From contig CAMDJY010000121.1 in assembly GCA_945901145.1 (NCBI GenBank), positions 1 through 5,263 on the forward strand: a stretch of 5,263 nucleotides of DNA. The letters are read 5' to 3'. The position numbers and the translations under genes are program-made. Positions 1-5,263 of the stretch are shown here, piece by piece. Below the pieces are notes generated by a model. It was not told where the DNA came from and ran no database searches. It saw only the letters and a list, made by a program, of their open reading frames with translations. The stretch's first letter is position 1; every line of letters begins with the position of its first letter. This stretch comes from Legionella genomosp. 1. Its GTDB lineage: Bacteria; Pseudomonadota; Gammaproteobacteria; Legionellales; Legionellaceae.

Positions 1-978
<978 letters not shown>

Positions 979-982
<4 letters not shown>

Positions 983-1680
983 ATTTTTTGATCCGAAATG
1001 ATCTGACCATCCGTTAAAATGATTTGTCGTTGACATTGCGCCGCAACTTGTTGCTCATGCGTAATTAAAATCAGGGTTCTGCCCTCATCATGCAATGCAT
1101 GAAATAAATCCATGATGATTTGACTGGTGTGTGAATCTAATGCCCCGGTGGGTTCATCAGCAAGAATAATCGCAGGGTCGCCAACCAGGGCACGTGCAAT
1201 CGCGACCCGTTGCTGCTGTCCGCCAGATAATTGCGTGGGACGACGATGACGCATGTTTTCCATGTCTACGCGTGCAAGCGCATCGATTGCTAATGCTTGG
1301 CTTTGCTGTTCAGAGAGGCCTCGGTAGTGCAGCGGAAGTAGGACATTTTGGAGTGCGGTTAATCTTGGAAGTAAATGAAATTGTTGGAAGACAAACCCAA
1401 TGGTTTGATTACGCAGCCGTGCGAGTGCTTGATCATCAAGATCTTTGATGCGTGTCTTTGCCTCAAGCAGCCAATACTCACCTAGGTAATCTTGGTCAAG
1501 TAAACCAATGATATTCATCAGGGTTGATTTGCCAGAACCAGACGCGCCTAAAATCGCAAGCATTTCTCCTGTGTTGATTTTAAGCGACAATTGATTTAAA
1601 ACTGAGGTGATGATGTCACCATTGGTGTAAGTTTTGGTGATAGTTTCGAGTTGGATGAGTGCTTTGGGTTCATTCTTCAT
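979..1680 (-). CDS. MacB/LolD-type ABC transporter ATP-binding protein
   Basis: Cytoplasmic ATPase that powers the exporter; 233 residues from ATG 1680. All nucleotide-binding motifs are intact: Walker [10 protein letters not shown] (45-53), Q-loop in [10 protein letters not shown] (97-105), signature LSGGQQQR (151-158), Walker B ILADE with catalytic Glu176, D-loop TGALDSH (178-184) and H-loop His208 in ITHE. The [11 protein letters not shown] stretch and the C-terminal [14 protein letters not shown] segment look more like the ATPase half of E. coli MacB than LolD, although the length matches LolD. A longer frame opens at TTG 1716 and adds 12 residues. I prefer ATG 1680 because the family starts there and no Shine-Dalgarno precedes the TTG. 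This start overlaps the adaptor gene by 11 bases, and the stop overlaps the permease start. A loose GGTGA sits 11 bases before the ATG, so translation may depend on coupling to the adaptor gene. Confidence 0.96.
1670..1680 (-). other. 11-base overlap, adaptor gene to ATPase gene
   Basis: The ATPase ATG (1680-1678) lies upstream of the adaptor TGA (1672-1670) in another frame. There is no strong Shine-Dalgarno, only GGTGA at 11 bases, so ATPase synthesis probably relies on ribosomes already translating the adaptor. Confidence 0.75.
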
Positions 1681-2806
1681 AATAAATGCTATCACCGGCT
1701 TTAAGCCCTGTTTCAATCACAACACGCTCGCCATACACTCTGCCTGTAGTGACAAGACGTCGCTCAGTTTTTCCTGATGGAAGTTGCAGATTAATCCAGA
1801 TTTTTCCTTCTTTCTGGGTTAATGCTTTGATGGGTACTAAGATTTTGTTTTGGCTTTGGCTTCTTAGTTTAACCGTTGCACTCATACCTACTTTAATGAG
1901 CTGTTGTGCGATTTCATCGAGATTGTTCACCTCGACAATAGCAGTAAAAGACGGCAAGGCGCTGTTGTTTTTATGAGAAGCCTGTGCATGAATTGCAACT
2001 AATTTGCCAAGTAATGTCTGCTTGTCAAATGCGATTCCTTGAACGAGGGCTGGCATGCCTTGTTGAATGGCTGTAATATCAATCTCTGGAACGTCGATAT
2101 CGATGCGAATGCCACGCATATCACCGACGAGCGCTAAGACTTGTCCTGTTTTAACAGACGAACCCACGGTGAGCTCATTGTCTTTATTGTTTTCATTTTT
2201 AGGTGGGTATAATAAAATTCCTTGTCTTGGTGCTTTTAAGTGAATTAAATTATGTTTACTCATGAGTGCCAAATGTACTTTATCAAATTCAGAAAAACTA
2301 AGACCAGCCAATTCCTCATCGGTACTATTATCTTGCCCCATTTTTTCTAATAATTCAGACACTTTGCGGGTCGATTGCATGAGGGAGACACGTTCGGTGT
2401 TTAAGCTTGATTTTTCACTTAAGTAATTATTTTTGGACAAGAGCCCGGCTTCCCACAATTCCTCTGTCCCAATAAATTTAGCTTTCGCCATGGTATAACT
2501 ATCTTTTGCTTTTAAGTACTCAGTGACAATATCATTGTAGCGTTTTTGGAAGTCGGTCGAATTTAAGGTGAATACGATGGCATTTTTTTGAACCTGTTGT
2601 CCATAATGATAGTGAACAACATCAATGACACCATCTGCTGGGCTGGTCAAAGCACTTTGGTGAATGGGGCGAATGATGCCACTAAAATTTAAGGTTTTGT
2701 GTAATTTAGTCGGTTGAATCAGTAGGGTTTTTATGGGTGATGTTGATTGATGTTGATGGCAACTTATTAAGAATAAAGCGCACAGGCTTAAGTAAAAATT
2801 TTTCAT
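1670..2806 (-). CDS. Lipoprotein periplasmic adaptor (MacA/HlyD family, RND-type membrane fusion protein)
   Basis: Bridges the inner-membrane ABC transporter and the outer-membrane channel; 378 residues, usual length for MacA-like adaptors. It begins with a short lipoprotein signal peptide, with lipobox LISC giving a lipidated Cys16; residue +2 is His17. The domains follow family order. The first half of the lipoyl/barrel-sandwich domain includes SPADGVID (55-62). An alpha-helical hairpin spans about 85-180, with a tip segment LWEAGLLSKNNYL (117-129) of the kind that meets the TolC channel. The second lipoyl half begins at LKAPRQGILLY (190-200) and carries a charged loop (203-211). A beta-barrel spans about 233-315, and a membrane-proximal domain runs from about 320 to the end, including VPIKALTQKEGKIWI and [13 protein letters not shown]. 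The start overlaps the channel gene stop as ATGA and has a good ribosome site. E. coli MacA is held by a transmembrane helix, so lipid anchoring here is a difference from that protein, but common among adaptors such as AcrA. Confidence 0.94.
   Translation of the reverse strand: MKNFYLSLCALFLISCHQHQSTSPIKTLLIQPTKLHKTLNFSGIIRPIHQSALTSPADGVIDVVHYHYGQQVQKNAIVFTLNSTDFQKRYNDIVTEYLKAKDSYTMAKAKFIGTEELWEAGLLSKNNYLSEKSSLNTERVSLMQSTRKVSELLEKMGQDNSTDEELAGLSFSEFDKVHLALMSKHNLIHLKAPRQGILLYPPKNENNKDNELTVGSSVKTGQVLALVGDMRGIRIDIDVPEIDITAIQQGMPALVQGIAFDKQTLLGKLVAIHAQASHKNNSALPSFTAIVEVNNLDEIAQQLIKVGMSATVKLRSQSQNKILVPIKALTQKEGKIWINLQLPSGKTERRLVTTGRVYGERVVIETGLKAGDSIYYEE
2803..2806 (-). other. ATGA stop/start overlap, channel gene to adaptor gene
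   Basis: The adaptor ATG (2806-2804) and the channel TGA (2805-2803) share two bases, so the coding regions overlap by 4. This arrangement is typical of translational coupling and indicates that the two genes are on one transcript. Confidence 0.85.
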
Positions 2807-4419
2807 CCATTATACCTCAATTTGATTTGCCAATCGGTGAGCGTTGTCCCCAGGGTGCGTTGGAGTGCAGAGATTTGATTTAGATAGGCAATTTTTGCAT
2901 TAATTAAACTCGACTGGGCTTGAATCAGTTGATTTTGAGTATTGCTGACGTCGAGTGCACTGGCAATCCCGGCTTGTTGTTTCTTTTTTTCTAAGGCATA
3001 CGACTGTGAAGCAAGTGCCAGCTGACGGTTGGCTAACTCGTATTGTTTGGCCTGACTGGTAATGGCCATAATGATGTTTTTAACTGTGGTGATGATGATG
3101 CGACGTGCGGCGACGAGTTGCAGTTGATCTTTTTCGAGTTTTATTTTGGCGGTGATGAGTTGATTGCGGCGATTGATATCCTGTAAAGGAATTGTCAACG
3201 AGACGCCTGCAGCTTCATTGATATTTTGTCCGTTATAAATATTTTTAAATCCGACCGCTCGATTATCTACATTGGTCAGGGTCCCGGTTTGGATATTGGC
3301 TGCTAAATCAAGTTGCCAGAGTTGTTGGTTTTTAGCGACTAAATAAGCTCGTTTATCTGCACGAACTGCTGCTTGTAAGGCCAGATACTCGGTATTGTGA
3401 TGCAAGGCTTGATCAATCGATGTGTTTAAGTCAGGCGTGGTGATGTGATCCAGATTGACATCACTGGGGACTGCAAGTGACATATTGGGATCAAGTCCAA
3501 TCGTTTGTAATAAATTCTGTGCACTGGTTTCAAAATCGTTATTTGCTTGTTCAACCATGAGTCCTAATGATTCAATTTGGTACGATTGTTGGACGTTACC
3601 CGTTGGTTCGAGCTGACCGGCATCGATTTTCTTTTTATTGATCTCAAAAGTTTTATGTGCTTCTTGTAATTGCCAACGTTGATTTTTTAAATTATTACTG
3701 CTTAGAATTAATGCGCGATAGGCACTAATGACTTGCGTAATTTGGTCCATAATCGATTGTTCTGTCATTAATTTATTTAAATTTTCTGCTTCAATGGCAT
3801 CATTCAGTGCTGCTTCATTGACTTCGATGCCAAAGCCTCTAAGTAATGGTTGCGTCAGTGAAAAAGTTAGCAGCGGGTTATAATTGCCGATTGCGGCAAC
3901 GGTGTTATCCATTTTTAATGATGCTTGTGTCCCGAGTTTAGTTTTTAATTCAAATTCAGGGGTTGCAATATAGCTCCGGGTGACTGCGCTGCCGACTCGG
4001 CTGTAATGGTTATTTTCAATGGCGGCAGTCCCGGCTAAGGCATATTGTAATTCAAATTGATTATGGGCAATTCGTAGTTGATAACGTTGAATAATTCTTT
4101 CAAGTTCAGCATTTTGAATATTAGGATTGTAGCGTAAAGCCAGTAAAATAGCCTCTCTTAAGGTTAAACGTAGTGTATGCTGTCGATGTGTATCGGGTGA
4201 TGTTGGCAGATTAATCCAATGGTCTAACATGTATTCTGGGTTTTTAATCGCTTGTTTGAGCCGGTTGTGTGCTTCTTTGACTCGGATAGATTCCTCTTCT
4301 GGCAGATTGAACCATCGGTAGAGCTTTGTATTTTTTTCAGGGCTTGCCAACAGCGACGTCATGAGAAATAATCCCATGATGATCGCACATCGTCTGATAA
4401 AATTTTTATTGCTATTCAT
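2803..4419 (-). CDS. TolC-family outer-membrane efflux channel protein
   Basis: Outer-membrane exit duct, expected to form a trimer of a beta-barrel plus a long periplasmic alpha-tunnel. From ATG 4419 it has 538 residues; E. coli TolC is about 490. A signal peptide is clear: basic NSNKNFIRR, hydrophobic CAIIMGLFLMTSLLA, cleavage near residue 25-26. Residues about 30-82 are a charged, probably helical segment before the usual domain. The two outer-membrane efflux repeats follow. The first runs from LTLREAILLALRYNPNI (85-101) through QPLLRGFG (190-197) to LLQTIGLDP (303-311). The second runs from SIDQALHHNTEYLAL (334-348) through GVSLTIPL (405-412) to LQRTLGTTL (519-527). No cysteine lipobox is seen, so it is not a lipoprotein of the OprM kind. 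An in-frame TTG at 4431 would add four residues and has the better-placed ribosome site (see separate entry). It is first of four overlapping exporter genes, directly behind apaH. Confidence 0.93.
   Translation of the reverse strand: MNSNKNFIRRCAIIMGLFLMTSLLASPEKNTKLYRWFNLPEEESIRVKEAHNRLKQAIKNPEYMLDHWINLPTSPDTHRQHTLRLTLREAILLALRYNPNIQNAELERIIQRYQLRIAHNQFELQYALAGTAAIENNHYSRVGSAVTRSYIATPEFELKTKLGTQASLKMDNTVAAIGNYNPLLTFSLTQPLLRGFGIEVNEAALNDAIEAENLNKLMTEQSIMDQITQVISAYRALILSSNNLKNQRWQLQEAHKTFEINKKKIDAGQLEPTGNVQQSYQIESLGLMVEQANNDFETSAQNLLQTIGLDPNMSLAVPSDVNLDHITTPDLNTSIDQALHHNTEYLALQAAVRADKRAYLVAKNQQLWQLDLAANIQTGTLTNVDNRAVGFKNIYNGQNINEAAGVSLTIPLQDINRRNQLITAKIKLEKDQLQLVAARRIIITTVKNIIMAITSQAKQYELANRQLALASQSYALEKKKQQAGIASALDVSNTQNQLIQAQSSLINAKIAYLNQISALQRTLGTTLTDWQIKLRYNG
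2814..2818 (-). promoter_or_regulatory. Ribosome binding site of the adaptor gene
   Basis: GAGGT on the minus strand, 7 bases before the ATG at 2806, inside the last codons of the channel gene. It supports the start that gives the lipoprotein signal peptide, and fits independent loading of ribosomes in addition to coupling through the ATGA overlap. Confidence 0.7.
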
Positions 4420-4435
4420 GAAAGCCCACAAAATA

Positions 4436-5248
4436 TCAAACTCCGGGTACTGAAAATCGTTGTTTATCTTCTAAGCGCAGTGCAGTTAATTGTCCACCCC
4501 ACACACAGCCAGTATCAATGGCATAAATATTGGGGGTAGAGCATTGTCCTTGTATTGCAGCCCAATGACCAAAGATAATGGTTTCGGCGATGGGGCGTCG
4601 GCTGGGGACAGCATACCATGGATAACAATCCGTTGGAGCATCAGCAATTGTTCCTTTAAAATTTAAATTTAATTGTCCTTGGCGATGACAAAAGCGCATG
4701 CGGGTGAATGCATTACAAATAAATCTTAAGCGTTCAGTTGTGTTGAGGGTTGCAGACCATGCGCTCGGTTCATTGCCGTATAATTGATATAAATAATCAC
4801 TAAAATTATCAGTTGAAAGCATATGTCCAAATTCTTTTGCATAATGTTTAGCTGTGTTTAAATCCCACAGTGGGTAAATGCCTGCATGACATATGATGAT
4901 ATTCAATTCTGGCTCATGGATGAGTAACGGTTGTTTTCTCAACCAGTGTCCGAGTACCTCCCGATCGGGCGCGAGTAAAATATCTTGTAACGTATCATTT
5001 GGATGGGGCTTCACATTCTTACTAAATAATAAATGCAAAAGATGTAAATCGTGGTTTCCTAAAACGATTTGTGGTGGGATGATGAGTTGTTGCAGAAAAC
5101 GTAAAACTGCTAGTGATTCCGGGCCTCGATTGACGAGATCCCCCACTAACCACAGTCTATCTTTGTGATCGTCAAAATCAATCAAATCAAGTAAACGCAT
5201 GAGCGGGGTATAGCACCCTTGGAGATCGCCGATTGCATAGTTAGCCAT
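4436..5248 (-). CDS. apaH: Symmetrical bis(5'-nucleosyl)-tetraphosphatase (Ap4A hydrolase)
   Basis: Cytoplasmic metallophosphoesterase that splits Ap4A into two ADP; the E. coli enzyme also removes NpnN caps from RNA 5' ends. 270 residues, close to the 280 of E. coli. The metal-site motifs appear in order: GDLQGC (7-12), GDLVNRGP (36-43), GNHDLHLL (64-71), CHAG (120-123) and FGHWA (226-230). The ApaH-specific segments RLRFICNAFTRMRFC (173-187) and DTGCVWGGQLTALR (245-258) are also present. Gln10 stands where E. coli has the His of GDVHG; I recall this GDLQG/GDIQG form from other proteobacterial ApaH proteins, so it probably does not signal loss of activity. The ATG is preceded by AAGGG at 8 bases. 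In E. coli apaH ends the surA-pdxA-ksgA-apaG-apaH group; here the upstream side lies outside the window and the downstream neighbour is an exporter operon. The stop lies 4 bases before the possible TTG start, or 16 before the ATG, of the channel gene. Confidence 0.97.
   Translation of the reverse strand: MANYAIGDLQGCYTPLMRLLDLIDFDDHKDRLWLVGDLVNRGPESLAVLRFLQQLIIPPQIVLGNHDLHLLHLLFSKNVKPHPNDTLQDILLAPDREVLGHWLRKQPLLIHEPELNIIICHAGIYPLWDLNTAKHYAKEFGHMLSTDNFSDYLYQLYGNEPSAWSATLNTTERLRFICNAFTRMRFCHRQGQLNLNFKGTIADAPTDCYPWYAVPSRRPIAETIIFGHWAAIQGQCSTPNIYAIDTGCVWGGQLTALRLEDKQRFSVPGV
4441..4444 (-). promoter_or_regulatory. Shine-Dalgarno GGAG at the channel gene start, inside the apaH 3' end
   Basis: GGAG on the minus strand overlaps the third- and second-last codons of apaH. 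It lies 9 bases before the in-frame TTG at 4431, ideal spacing, but 21 bases before the ATG at 4419, which has only a poor GTGGG at 5 bases. The site therefore favours the TTG start (542 residues), while the codon preference and the cleaner signal peptide favour the ATG (538 residues). The mature protein would be the same either way. Confidence 0.5.
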
Positions 5249-5256
5249 GGAAATGG

Positions 5257-5261
5257 CCCTT
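5257..5261 (-). promoter_or_regulatory. Ribosome binding site of apaH
   Basis: The minus strand reads AAGGG, 8 bases before the ATG at 5248. This supports that start over any in-frame extension: the frame is open to the window edge (TRAIS before the Met), so stops alone cannot fix it. The start also matches the family N-terminus (MANYAIGD against MATYLIGD in E. coli). Confidence 0.7.
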
Positions 5262-5263
5262 GT

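Noticed and set aside
1194..1448. Plus-strand open frame of 84 codons inside the ATPase gene
   Set aside because: It lies opposite the conserved ATPase motifs, resembles no family I know, and is best explained as a shadow of the real gene.
1714..1716. TTG as an alternative start of the ATPase, adding 12 residues
   Set aside because: It lacks a well-spaced Shine-Dalgarno, would lengthen the overlap to 47 bases, and adds residues outside the family alignment.
1686..1976. Plus-strand open frame of 96 codons inside the adaptor gene
   Set aside because: Antisense to the conserved adaptor C-terminus; its sequence shows no recognisable domain.
2809..2814. TATAAT on the minus strand, like a -10 promoter element
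   Set aside because: It lies 2 bases before the adaptor ATG, has no -35 element at the right distance (CCGATT or CGATTG there), and would start transcription inside the coding region.
4659..4670. AT-only palindrome AAATTTAAATTT
   Set aside because: It falls within codons for LNLNFK in apaH, has no GC stem or adjacent T-run for a terminator, and is expected by chance in AT-rich coding DNA.
4893..5168. Plus-strand open frame of 91 codons inside apaH
   Set aside because: Antisense to the ApaH metal-site motifs, with a cysteine- and serine-rich translation typical of shadow frames.
5218..5229. Gln in place of the catalytic-site His in the ApaH GD-x-H-G motif
   Set aside because: The GDLQG/GDIQG form is, to my knowledge, usual in many proteobacterial ApaH proteins; all other motifs are intact, so it is not evidence of inactivation.
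5241..5261. Possible tail of an upstream gene: minus-strand frame KGHFHG then TAA, overlapping the apaH start
   Set aside because: Six codons are too few to tell. It does not look like the end of ApaG as I know it, and the apaH ribosome site accounts for the bases.

Overview
The window is a fully packed, single-strand stretch of a bacterial chromosome. All five genes lie on the minus strand, so transcription runs from high to low coordinates. Base composition is moderately AT-rich and looks even throughout. The outer-membrane exporter, the ApaH of proteobacterial type and the MacB-type ABC parts point to a Gram-negative bacterium, most likely a gammaproteobacterium. The AT-rich codon use and the gene content would fit a Legionella/Coxiella-type lineage, but that placement is a guess by feel and not a demonstrated result.

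Layout in transcription order: (1) apaH, symmetrical Ap4A hydrolase, 5248 to 4436, complete; (2) a TolC-family outer-membrane channel protein, 4419 (or 4431) to 2803, complete; (3) a lipoprotein periplasmic adaptor of the MacA/HlyD type, 2806 to 1670, complete; (4) a MacB/LolD-type ABC ATPase, 1680 to 979, complete; (5) a MacB-type FtsX-like permease, starting at 982 and running off the left edge, about 327 residues present and roughly 75-80 C-terminal residues missing. No gap between genes exceeds 16 bases. Three junctions overlap (4, 11 and 4 bases), so genes 2-5 look like one translationally coupled operon, and apaH is close enough to be co-transcribed. I see no convincing promoter, terminator, RNA gene, mobile element, repeat array or CRISPR.

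Together genes 2-5 encode every part of a tripartite MacAB-TolC-like exporter. The ATPase and permease, which are one polypeptide in E. coli MacB, are separate here. The likely mechanism is mechanotransmission: ATP binding and hydrolysis in the cytoplasm drives movements of the periplasmic domain of the permease, which pushes substrate from the periplasm through the adaptor ring and outer-membrane channel. The substrate (drug, peptide, siderophore, lipid or toxin) cannot be read from the sequence. I do not see an undescribed system. The most unusual points are the linkage to apaH, the lipidated adaptor with His after the lipid Cys, and the N-terminal extension of the channel protein.
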